Origin: a bacterium
Lineage (GTDB): Bacteria > Armatimonadota > Zipacnadia > Zipacnadales > Zipacnadaceae
NCBI GenBank assembly: GCA_030615605.1
Contig: JAUWYY010000003.1
Span: forward strand, 62,001-126,000
DNA length: 64,000 bases
Direction of reading: 5' to 3'
Shown: positions 38,764 to 47,134 of the stretch, piece by piece
Numbering within the stretch: the stretch's first letter is position 1
Layout: every line of letters begins with the position of its first letter
Made by a program: the position numbers and the translations under genes
Notes under the pieces: model-generated
What the model saw: the letters and a program-made list of their open reading frames with translations, nothing else
The model's database searches: none
What the model was told of the DNA's origin: nothing

Positions 38764-40089
38764 TCACCGCAGCCGCTCGGGTATAACATCCTGGCGCACC
38801 AGATCATCCAGGCTCTCGCGGCGCACAATGACATCTGCCTGACCGTCCCGCACCAAGACCATCGCCGGCCGTAGGAAGCGATTGTAGTTTGAGGCCATCG
38901 AGTAGTTGTACGCACCGGTCGAGAATACGGCAATGATGTCCCCTTCCTGGACCGGGGCCAGGGCTACTTCCTCAATGAGTGTATCGGTTTCGCAGTGCCG
39001 ACCGACCAGTCGTACCGGCATAGTCCGAGGCTGGTTGGTCCGGTTGGCCACCACAGCAGTGTATTGGGCGTCGTACAGAGCCGGTCGGGGATTATCCGAC
39101 AGACCGCCGTCTACCGCCACATAAGTGCGCACGCCGGGAATTTCCTTGACCGGCCCGACCGTATAGAGAGTAAGGCCGGCAGTACCCACTATCGAGCGGC
39201 CCGGCTCCAAAACAATCTCGGGGACCGGATAGTTATGCTTGTCCGTTGCCTGCTGGACGGCCTCAGCAATGGTGTCAGCCAGCTCCGGGATGCCGGGTGG
39301 AGCATCTTCCGAGGTATAGGCTATACCCAGGCCTCCTCCCAGGTTTAGTTCATCAAGCGTTACCCCAAACTCATCGCGCATCTGCGCCATGAACTCAATC
39401 ATAACCTCAGCAGCGCGCGCAAAGCTATCCAGCTCGAACATCTGCGAGCCAATATGGCAGTGCAGCCCTCGCAGAGCTACTCCCTGCAGCTCTGTGGCCA
39501 TCCGCACCCCCTCAGCGGCCGCTCCTGTGTCTATATGTAAGCCAAATTTGGTGTCAATCTGCCCAGTTTGGACATAGCTATGCGTCTGGGGCTTGATGCC
39601 GGGGACTACCCGCAGGCAGATATCGGCCTGCGTTCCGGCGTTGTGGGCCATCTCAGCGAGCCGGTGCAACTCTGACAGGCTATCAACAACCACCCGCGCC
39701 ACCCCCGCATCCAGGGCCATTTGTAGCTCCTCGTCCAGCTTGAAATTGCCGTGCAGAAGTATACGGTCAGAGGGAAAGCCAGCCTGGATAGCCGTGTACA
39801 ATTCACCAGCACTGGATACCTCCAGAGAAAGGCTCTCCTGGTCGATGATTCGGCAGATACCGGTGGTAGTCAGTGCTTTACTGGCGAAACAGATGCTCGC
39901 TTCCGTCAGCCGCTCGGCAAAGCTTTCCCGATATTCTCGGCACCGCTGACGTAGATGCATCTCGTCCATAACATAGAGCGGCGTACCAAACTCATCGGCT
40001 AGCTCCACTGTATCGCATCCGCCCACCTTCAGGTGGCCATCATCACCGACTCGTTGTGTGCCAGACAGCATCAATTCTCCATCGGGCAT
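38764..40089 (-). CDS. lysA: Diaminopimelate decarboxylase
   Basis: FGTPLYVMDEMHLRQRCREY, ICFASKALTTTGI, GLHCHIGSQMFEL, LNLGGGLGIAY, LEPGRSIVGTAGL. Confidence 0.94.
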   Translation of the reverse strand: MPDGELMLSGTQRVGDDGHLKVGGCDTVELADEFGTPLYVMDEMHLRQRCREYRESFAERLTEASICFASKALTTTGICRIIDQESLSLEVSSAGELYTAIQAGFPSDRILLHGNFKLDEELQMALDAGVARVVVDSLSELHRLAEMAHNAGTQADICLRVVPGIKPQTHSYVQTGQIDTKFGLHIDTGAAAEGVRMATELQGVALRGLHCHIGSQMFELDSFARAAEVMIEFMAQMRDEFGVTLDELNLGGGLGIAYTSEDAPPGIPELADTIAEAVQQATDKHNYPVPEIVLEPGRSIVGTAGLTLYTVGPVKEIPGVRTYVAVDGGLSDNPRPALYDAQYTAVVANRTNQPRTMPVRLVGRHCETDTLIEEVALAPVQEGDIIAVFSTGAYNYSMASNYNRFLRPAMVLVRDGQADVIVRRESLDDLVRQDVIPERLR

Positions 40090-40134
40090 CTACTTGTACG
40101 TCCTTTCGCGGGGCGCACCCCGACGCCATAACTG

Positions 40135-40167
40135 AAGACAGCCCCAGAACAGTACCGGGGCTGTCTT
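40135..40167 (-). terminator. Hairpin terminator between the Cu-amine-oxidase-N-domain gene and lysA
   Basis: Perfect 11-bp inverted repeat AAGACAGCCCC / GGGGCTGTCTT with 11-nt loop; weak U-tract on minus strand. Confidence 0.55.
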
Positions 40168-40202
40168 TAGTGCGCGTTGAGACGGTCACGCCCAAAAGAC
40201 AC

Positions 40203-41927
40203 TCAGAACTCAGTGCTGCTGATGACCAGTTGTCCGGTGGCTGGATTGTAGCGAATGGCTACATCCAGGGCATCGGCCAAAAACTGGAGCGGAACCATAG
40301 TGCGACCACACTTGATATATGGGGCCAGAATCAGTTGCTGCTCCTGATTGTTGACCTTAACAACCGGGTTGCCGATCTGCAGGCTAATATCCAGCTCGTC
40401 GTTAACCGCACGGACCTTCTTCTGTTCGGCAAACCAGTACAGGACCCCATCAGCCTGCTCAAATACCTCGCGAAGCGGCCCCATCGAAATTTCAGCTCTT
40501 ACTTCAGGAGCGGCCCGCAGGTCGAGTATCTCCCCGTCAAATACCACTTTGATATCGCGCAACTCGCCAATCTCCCTGGGCAGCGAGACGCCGGTAGCCG
40601 GCTTACTAACCCGCCCGGCATGAGGCAAGCCGCTTTCTTCCGGACCGGGCAGCATGGCCACCTGGTATTCAACGGTTTCTTGTGGACGCGGCCGCGAGAC
40701 CGATGTCATCGCCGTAGTCGGTGGTGCTGAAGGGGTAACAGTAGATGTTGCCGGTGCGGTACTGCGAGAGCCTGCCACCATTGCATAACGCGCAGGAACT
40801 GGCTCGACCCCCGTACTTGGTCGTGCAGCTTCACCGGTAGCTTTCGCCGTAGTAGCCGCCGATAAGCGGACCAGCCTCGCACCAGTTGGAGCCGCCGAAG
40901 CCGGCTCGGAGACGGTTGGGGTGACCGCCAGCCTGTTTGTGACAGTTGTCTGAGCGGGTTGGCTTATGCGATGGCCAGCAATTGGTTGTTCACTATCCGG
41001 CACAGCCGCCACATGCGCTCGTTCAGCCTCAGTGAGCTCAGACGCAGCCGGCCGGGCCACAGTTGGCGTGCTCCCAAAGGTCTGCGCCACAACACCCGCA
41101 TCCGCGGCAGGCTGCTGCTCCGTTGCACCATCAGCTATCGGCCCAATCGTCACCACGGGGCCCTGGTCAGGCTCTGCTGTCGCAGCAGCCGTCGCTGTCG
41201 CCACCGCAGCAGTGGTCCGCGAGCGATTCTTAACGAGCACAGTAACTTCCGCGGAATCACCGCGATTCTCGGCCTTGTCCCAGGCGCTGGCCTTTATCAG
41301 GTGGGGGCCGTCGGTGGCCCTGGTGGTATCCCACTGTGCCACGTAGGGCGGCGCGTTCATGATCATAGTGTGAAGCTTGCCATCTACATAGAAGAAAACA
41401 GCATTGACCCCGACGTTGTCAGTGGCGTTGGCCTTCAGTTCAATCTCGCCCTCGACCTCAGCGCCCTGGGCCGGGTAGTAGACATTGACCACCGGCGGGA
41501 TCTGGTCGGGCTGCTCACTGCTGATGCTTCGCACCTGGACAATGATCTCGGCTGCCCCTTCGACCCCCACTGTGTCAACAGCCTTAGCAGTAACAGTGTG
41601 GGTCGTACCGCTGGCAAACGAGAAATCCCACGAGAATGACTGCGTACCCTCCAGCTTGGGCACTGGCAAGCGCCAGTGATGGGCTAGCTGATGGTCTACA
41701 TACAGTTGAACCGCCTGAATAGGATTGTTGTTGTCGGCGCGGTAGGCAACCTCAACCCAAGTCTGACCAACAACAAGTTGCCCACTTTGCGGCTTGGTGA
41801 TACGCACTACAGGTGCACCTATACCCGGCGGCGAGACCGATAGCAGCAGGAAGCTAACCAGACCGAGGTGGCCCAGTAGCGACCAGCACAAGGAGCGTAG
41901 CCTAGACATTGCAACTTCCTCCCTCAC
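40203..41927 (-). CDS. Secreted protein with Ig-like domains, Thr/Ala/Pro linker and C-terminal copper-amine-oxidase N-terminal-like domain
   Basis: Signal peptide; VRITKPQSGQLVVGQTWVEVAYRADNNNPIQAVQLYVD and Ig-like ...NATDNVGVNAVFFYVDGKLH; C-term GNPVVKVNNQEQQLILAPYIKCGRTMVPLQFLADALDVAIRYNPATGQLVISS. Confidence 0.78.
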   Translation of the reverse strand: MREEVAMSRLRSLCWSLLGHLGLVSFLLLSVSPPGIGAPVVRITKPQSGQLVVGQTWVEVAYRADNNNPIQAVQLYVDHQLAHHWRLPVPKLEGTQSFSWDFSFASGTTHTVTAKAVDTVGVEGAAEIIVQVRSISSEQPDQIPPVVNVYYPAQGAEVEGEIELKANATDNVGVNAVFFYVDGKLHTMIMNAPPYVAQWDTTRATDGPHLIKASAWDKAENRGDSAEVTVLVKNRSRTTAAVATATAAATAEPDQGPVVTIGPIADGATEQQPAADAGVVAQTFGSTPTVARPAASELTEAERAHVAAVPDSEQPIAGHRISQPAQTTVTNRLAVTPTVSEPASAAPTGARLVRLSAATTAKATGEAARPSTGVEPVPARYAMVAGSRSTAPATSTVTPSAPPTTAMTSVSRPRPQETVEYQVAMLPGPEESGLPHAGRVSKPATGVSLPREIGELRDIKVVFDGEILDLRAAPEVRAEISMGPLREVFEQADGVLYWFAEQKKVRAVNDELDISLQIGNPVVKVNNQEQQLILAPYIKCGRTMVPLQFLADALDVAIRYNPATGQLVISSTEF

Positions 41928-42080
41928 ACGAACTGCGACGCATACTGCGATTACGCACCAAGCGCGTCTGTTTCAACAGCCAGCACAAATAGCCGACTGC
42001 TCATCCGCATCCTTTATATTAGAGACTATCCACAGCGTCAATCAGTTAAACACCACACAATAGAGCCAAAACCCAGATAT

Positions 42081-42109
42081 ATTCTATCATATGCCTTCTG
42101 TCGAGTCAA
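42081..42109 (-). promoter_or_regulatory. Sigma70-type promoter for 40203..41927
   Basis: Minus strand TTGACT - 17 bp - TAGAAT with TGA before the -10. Confidence 0.6.
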
Positions 42110-42207
42110 GTGTAGGGCGTTTGTTCCCCTGCTGTCGGGGCCATATTCACTACTGACCGCGTGCCATAGAACATCCCTGAGCTGCCCATATCGCTTGATA
42201 ACAGCCC

Positions 42208-42236
42208 TTGCGCTGTGGCTGCACAGATGATATACT
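42208..42236 (+). promoter_or_regulatory. Sigma70-type promoter upstream of hydrogenase maturation protease
   Basis: TTGCGC - 17 bp - TATACT with TGA before the -10. Confidence 0.5.
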
Positions 42237-42398
42237 ATAGCAACGTTATAGTCGAAAGCAGTGGTTGGTGTTGTCATCTGTGCGTCAGCCTGATGGCCCG
42301 GGCTGACGCCAAATTCTGTATAGCGCTTGCCCAGGTGGGCACGCCAGGGCACAATAACTTTGCCGCACTCATACTATACCCGATAGGAACCCTCATAA

Positions 42399-42851
42399 AT
42401 GAATCTGCTTGCCGATCACATTGGCCGCCAGATGTTAGTTGTGGGCGTGGGCAATCCAATGCGAGGTGACGATGAGGCCGGGCTGGTCCTGGCCGAGAAA
42501 GTTGCCGAGAAGCTCGACCTGGAATATCTCCGCTGCGAAGAAATACCAGAAAACTATGTCGGAACAATGCTGGACAACCCGGCTGACACCATCCTACTGG
42601 TTGATGCCGTAGATATGAAGCGAGCTCCCGGCGAAATAGGTCTGCTTGCGCCCGACGAGCTGGCCGACGCCGGCATTTCCACCCATAACTGCTCAGTAGG
42701 GCTGCTGGCTAAGGTGCTGGCGGGAGTCAAGGACAAGCAGATGCTGATACTGGGTATCCAGCCCCAAAACCTGGGCTGGGGCCAGCCCCTGACGCCATTG
42801 ATCACCGAGGCCATCGACCGTTTTGTCGCTGACTTGCCCGACCGCCGCTAA
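42399..42851 (+). CDS. Hydrogenase maturation protease (HycI-like)
   Basis: MLVVGVGNPMRGDDEAGLVLAEKVA, ILLVDAVDMKRAPGEIGLL, ILGIQPQNLGWGQPLTP. Confidence 0.88.
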   Translation: MNLLADHIGRQMLVVGVGNPMRGDDEAGLVLAEKVAEKLDLEYLRCEEIPENYVGTMLDNPADTILLVDAVDMKRAPGEIGLLAPDELADAGISTHNCSVGLLAKVLAGVKDKQMLILGIQPQNLGWGQPLTPLITEAIDRFVADLPDRR

Positions 42852-43086
42852 TCTAGTTCTGCTCAGCCTCCAACCAAGCACCGCCAGCCCCAACCCAATA
42901 ACGCTGAGAGAATCGCGGAGGCTCTACTGGCACCAAAGCGGACCTGCCGGGCGGGGCTGGCATCTTACGAACGGGGCGTGGCCGTCATATGTGCGCGGTA
43001 GGAGCTTGAAGTAGGCGGCGAGACACTGCCCCACATCTGCTGATAGGGCACATCTGCAAAGAAAGATTCGCAAAACTGTAAACTCC

Positions 43087-43115
43087 TTGACAATTTCCTC
43101 TCTTTGTGCTATGCT
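43087..43115 (+). promoter_or_regulatory. Sigma70-type promoter for Flp-type pilin
   Basis: TTGACA - 17 bp - TATGCT with TGC before the -10. Confidence 0.65.
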
Positions 43116-43165
43116 AATAGTAGTTGGTTATCCAAGTAAACCCGTATTGCGAAGGTGAATGCATA

Positions 43166-43357
43166 GTGCAAAAGCGCCTACAGGAACTCTGGTATGACGA
43201 GAAAGGCGTCGTTACCGTCGAGTATGCCTTGTTGCTTAGCGTCCTTGTCGTGGGTATGGCCAGTGTTTGGCAGATGCTCAGAGCCGCCGTAGCGCATGCT
43301 GTTACCGATGCTACCAACACTATATCCAGCGGAGGCGTCACAGCCTCAGGGCAGTAG
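43166..43357 (+). CDS. Flp/Fap-type prepilin
   Basis: VQKRLQELWYDEKGVVTVEYALLLSVLVVGMASVWQML: G|xxxxEY processing motif followed by hydrophobic helix; GTG start 43166 after AAGGTG. Confidence 0.8.
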   Translation: MQKRLQELWYDEKGVVTVEYALLLSVLVVGMASVWQMLRAAVAHAVTDATNTISSGGVTASGQ

Positions 43358-43400
43358 CGTACTACTTCTGCCGCCAGCCAGGCCAGCACGTTTTGCAGGG

Positions 43401-43443
43401 GACCATCCTCAAAGCACAGTGGTTGAGGATGGTCTTTCTCATT
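43401..43443 (+). terminator. Intrinsic terminator of Flp pilin gene
   Basis: Perfect 12-bp stem GACCATCCTCAA / TTGAGGATGGTC, 10-nt loop, followed by TTTCTCATT. Confidence 0.8.
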
Positions 43444-43486
43444 CGGTATCAGCATCTTCCCGAGGGTTGGGCCGCTTCCAATCAGA

Positions 43487-45205
43487 TTACGAGCTATCGC
43501 TGTCAGTGATGCACAGTGCCTCGCTGGTGACTTTCGCCAGAGTGGCCAGACCCCGATCAACCTCACGGCCCAGCTCAATGCGTAGCACCCGTCTGCCGCG
43601 CTGCTGCAACACCGCGAAATCCCCTAAGGCCTGTGCTTCTTTAAGCGTGGCAAAGTCATATTCCTTTCCAGGAATTGGCACAGCCGCGCCATCCTGTGCT
43701 ACGAGCTGAATGAACAGACCAGTGTTGGGGCCTCCTTTGTGCAACTGGCCCGTCGAATGCAGAAAACGTGGGCCGTAGCCCAACGTCGCCGGCAGTCTCA
43801 GCGCATCGCGGATCTGCCCCCGCATTGCCTCCAGGGTCTGTTCGGTGTGGGCGGTGTGCGGCAGGTAGGCCATAATTGCCACATAGTCACCCGGCTCGGC
43901 CTGACCGAAAAGTTGACGCAACGCTTCGGCCGCCGAATGAGCGACCACCGCACCATAGAACCTCAAGGGATCTTCTACAACATCCGGTGTAAACTGGGGC
44001 AGGTGGCCGGCCTGGGCATACTCACCCAGCACCTGGCGAGTCTTGTCCTTACTCTCCTGGACATTAGGCTCATCAAAGGGATTGATGCCCATCAGCGCAC
44101 CGACTACCGCGGTGCCCAACTCCCATCGGTACATCTCCTGGCCGATCGAATTAGCCTCCGACAGTTCGATATCAATCACTGGATGACCCGCGGCCGTCAA
44201 CTCACTAATCAGGGCACCAAACTGTTCATCGCCCGGCAGATGTACGTGAACAAATAACCGATCATCCCCGTACACTTCTGGTTCTCCCAGAGGCTCGCGG
44301 ACGACCGGAACCAAGCCCTTGTCCTGCTTTCCCGTACTTTCGGCCAGCAACTGCTCGACCCAGTCCGCAAAGCTCTCCAACTCAGCAGGAGTCAGGAGGG
44401 TAATCTTGTCTCGCCCCAACCGGTAGCAGGCACCCAGCAGCGCGCCCAGACACAGGCCGGGATTCTGCTCCGGAGATACCGACGGGCCACAGGCTGCTGC
44501 CATCGCTTGCCCGCCCTCAAGAATCTGCCCGATAGGTAGACAAGCCAGCGCCGCCGGCACCATACCAAAGTATGACAGCACCGAAAAACGCCCGCCCACA
44601 TCAGGCCAGTTGTCGAAGGTCGCCCGCAGCCCGCGCCGGTCGGCAATTTCGGCCAGGGCACTGCCCCGATCAGTTATGACCACAAAATTCTCGCCAGCCC
44701 GGTCTCCCTTGGTCCGACGGATCTGCCCGTAGAAATACTCGAAGAATGACAGCACTTCGGTCGTCGCCCCCGACTTGCTGGCCACAACAAAGAGAGTCAG
44801 CTCCGGGTTGATGCTTTCGGTGACGCGAAGTACCTCAGCAGGCACGGTGCTATCCAGGACTTTCAGGCTGGGATAGCCAGCCCTGGCCTCGACGATGCGC
44901 TCAAGCGCCCAGGCTCCCAGGCAGCTTCCTCCCATCCCCAGCAATATCACATGCTCAAAGCCCTCCTGGCGAATATCATCAGCGAATTGAGCAAGCTCAC
45001 CAACACGCGGCAAGCAGCGCTCGGGCAGCCGCAGCCAGCCTAATCGGTTTTCGATCTTCTCCTGCTGACTGGGCTCGGAGGTCCACAGACTGGCGTCTTT
45101 GTTCCAGATCCTCGACACATACTGTTCGGCACTCATCACCCCCAGCACTGCCTGAAGCTCTGCTCTCTGCTCATCAGTTCCGACCCAGCTCTGCTCATTG
45201 ATCAC
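43487..45205 (-). CDS. pgi: Glucose-6-phosphate isomerase
   Basis: ILLGMGGSCLGAWALE, VASKSGATTEVLSFFEYFY, GGRFSVLSYFGMVPAAL, GPRFLHSTGQLHKGGPNTGLFIQL. Confidence 0.88.
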   Translation of the reverse strand: MINEQSWVGTDEQRAELQAVLGVMSAEQYVSRIWNKDASLWTSEPSQQEKIENRLGWLRLPERCLPRVGELAQFADDIRQEGFEHVILLGMGGSCLGAWALERIVEARAGYPSLKVLDSTVPAEVLRVTESINPELTLFVVASKSGATTEVLSFFEYFYGQIRRTKGDRAGENFVVITDRGSALAEIADRRGLRATFDNWPDVGGRFSVLSYFGMVPAALACLPIGQILEGGQAMAAACGPSVSPEQNPGLCLGALLGACYRLGRDKITLLTPAELESFADWVEQLLAESTGKQDKGLVPVVREPLGEPEVYGDDRLFVHVHLPGDEQFGALISELTAAGHPVIDIELSEANSIGQEMYRWELGTAVVGALMGINPFDEPNVQESKDKTRQVLGEYAQAGHLPQFTPDVVEDPLRFYGAVVAHSAAEALRQLFGQAEPGDYVAIMAYLPHTAHTEQTLEAMRGQIRDALRLPATLGYGPRFLHSTGQLHKGGPNTGLFIQLVAQDGAAVPIPGKEYDFATLKEAQALGDFAVLQQRGRRVLRIELGREVDRGLATLAKVTSEALCITDSDSS

Positions 45206-45393
45206 ACCGGCATCACTCTCTCATCTCTTCATCGACACGTAGACTCCTCTCAGCCCCACCAATACTATATTCGACAGCACAACCGGCTTCTCCTTGCCAG
45301 CATATACTTAACTGGAGCGCGTACACTCTCCGCACAGGCTGTGAACTTCAGTGGGGCAAGTGTTTACGGTATCCCAGCCAGACAGGGACCTTG

Positions 45394-45422
45394 TTGACAA
45401 CACTGGGGAGATATGATATAAT
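45394..45422 (+). promoter_or_regulatory. Perfect-consensus sigma70 promoter of the flagellar/T3SS-like operon
   Basis: TTGACA - 17 bp - TATAAT, exact hexamers, TGA immediately before the -10. Confidence 0.8.
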
Positions 45423-45529
45423 GGTTGTAGAGGTTAGTCTAGCGATAGGCCCTTAAAGCTATCACAGATACAACAGCGGGTCACCACATCACTTGACAAC
45501 CTACAACCGTAGCAAAGCTGGTAACCGCG

Positions 45530-46525
45530 ATGGGGGCACTGGGCGACCTACTTCGCTGGTGGCAGGCGCTTTCTCAACACTCGCGGATGGCTTATGCCAT
45601 TGTGAGTGTCATTGTAGCTGTTGCCCTGGGAGTAGCGCTGTACCAGGGCTACTGGGGGCCGGCTGCTCCGACCTCGTCTGATGGCGCAGAGCATGAGCGT
45701 GGCTCGCGGGCCACGCTGCCAACAAGTATATTATCCCTCCCCCTCCCGGGCACCACCCGGCGCAGGCAAGCCGAAACCACGCAACTCCTGGAAAGTGCTC
45801 TAGTTGGCTACGACTACATCGCCGACGCCCAGGCTACTTTCGCTGTACGCCCGTCCGAGACCGAAACTGCCAGCTCCCCTCGCCTCTCGCTGCAATTACG
45901 GTTCCAGCCTGCCTCTACACTGCCGGATAATTGGCTGGACAACCTGGTTGCTTTCGTTTTACATACCGTCCCGGGATTACGGCCGGCCGACCTACTAATC
46001 ATCGACAGCCGCGGCGAGGTCCTCTACACCAAAGAGCAACCGACCCCCGCCGCAGCCAGCATGGCCTCTCGCCCTTCCCCCTCCGCTAGCCCAATCTCCG
46101 AGCCGAAGGCAGTCTTCAATATCCCGACAGGGGCCTGGGGACTGGCAGCACTGCTAGCTATTGCGTTGGCCGCCTTGTACCTACGGCAGGCTCGGCGAGG
46201 CAGCCAGCAAGCCCAAACGAGCGGCGCGACTGCGGCCAGCCGACCACCCCAGCTCGAGCAGTTTCTCAGTGGTTTGACCGCCGGCCAGATTACTTCACTG
46301 GCCGAAGGTGAACGTCCTGAGGTGGTAGCCGCCCTCCTGCATCACGTGCCCAACGCGGAAACAGCGGCCACAGCCCGGCAGCAGATGAATGCTCTACCTG
46401 GGAGCTTATCTGAGCCAACGCAACCGACGCGGGAAGAAATCTTAGTCTCATTCACCGAGACCTTGCGCACTAAATTGACGGCAAGCCAGAATACCCTCGG
46501 CAACGGTGGTGATCACAGTGAGTGA
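45530..46525 (+). CDS. Truncated FliF/SctJ-like ring protein fused to FliG-like C-terminal segment
   Basis: N-terminal TM; SESALVGYDYIADAQATFAVRP...PRLSLQLRFQPASTLPDNWLDNLVAFVLHTVPGLRPADLLIIDSRGEVLYTK resembles the ring-building motif of FliF/SctJ; second TM WGLAALLAIALAALYLRQ; then LEQFLSGLTAGQITSLAEGERPEVVAALLHHVPNAETAATARQQMNALPG resembles a FliG segment. Position first in a fliH-I-J-M operon. Confidence 0.65.
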   Translation: MGALGDLLRWWQALSQHSRMAYAIVSVIVAVALGVALYQGYWGPAAPTSSDGAEHERGSRATLPTSILSLPLPGTTRRRQAETTQLLESALVGYDYIADAQATFAVRPSETETASSPRLSLQLRFQPASTLPDNWLDNLVAFVLHTVPGLRPADLLIIDSRGEVLYTKEQPTPAAASMASRPSPSASPISEPKAVFNIPTGAWGLAALLAIALAALYLRQARRGSQQAQTSGATAASRPPQLEQFLSGLTAGQITSLAEGERPEVVAALLHHVPNAETAATARQQMNALPGSLSEPTQPTREEILVSFTETLRTKLTASQNTLGNGGDHSE

Positions 46526-47114
46526 ACGGCTGCTGAAAAAAGCGGACATAGACCAGAGGGGGCTGTGGGTAAGGCCGGTGCGATTCGAATCAGGCTTTGA
46601 TCACGAAACCACCCCCCCGAACAACCCGGCAGGCAGTGACGGAACTGTACCCGCCCTTACTGACCTGCAGGATGCGTCAGCGCAGAGGGCGCGCATCAGA
46701 AACCTGCTTCATGACCTGACCACCCAACTGGCGCACGACAAAGAGCGCTTGCTGGAGGAGCTCCAGCCCCATCTTGTTCGTCTGGCTATCGCCATCGCTC
46801 GGCGCATCGTCGCCACTGAGATTCGCCAGGACCGCCGGGTTGTCGAACGCACCGTCAAAGCCGCTCTGGAGGACCTGGCTTGCCACGGAGAACTGCACGT
46901 GCGCGTCCATCCCGACGATCAGCCGGTCGTGCAAGATATCCTCCAAACCGATGAAACGCTGCTGGGACGACTCTCCAACCTGCTCGTAATCGGCGACTCC
47001 AGCATTGAACGCGGAGGCTGTATTGTGGAAAGCGACCATGAAATCATTGATGCTGATATCCCCACCCAACTGGCCCAGATTCACCGAAGCCTCCCGGCAT
47101 ACGTAGAGCAATAA
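46506..47114 (+). CDS. FliH/SctL-like protein
   Basis: LEELQPHLVRLAIAIARRIVATEIRQDRRVVERTVKAALEDLACHGELHVRVHPDDQPVVQDIL...IERGGCIVESDHEIIDADIPTQLAQI; overlaps upstream gene, precedes fliI. Confidence 0.8.
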   Translation: MVITVSERLLKKADIDQRGLWVRPVRFESGFDHETTPPNNPAGSDGTVPALTDLQDASAQRARIRNLLHDLTTQLAHDKERLLEELQPHLVRLAIAIARRIVATEIRQDRRVVERTVKAALEDLACHGELHVRVHPDDQPVVQDILQTDETLLGRLSNLLVIGDSSIERGGCIVESDHEIIDADIPTQLAQIHRSLPAYVEQ

Positions 47115-47134
47115 TCGCACCAGCAACAGATTCT

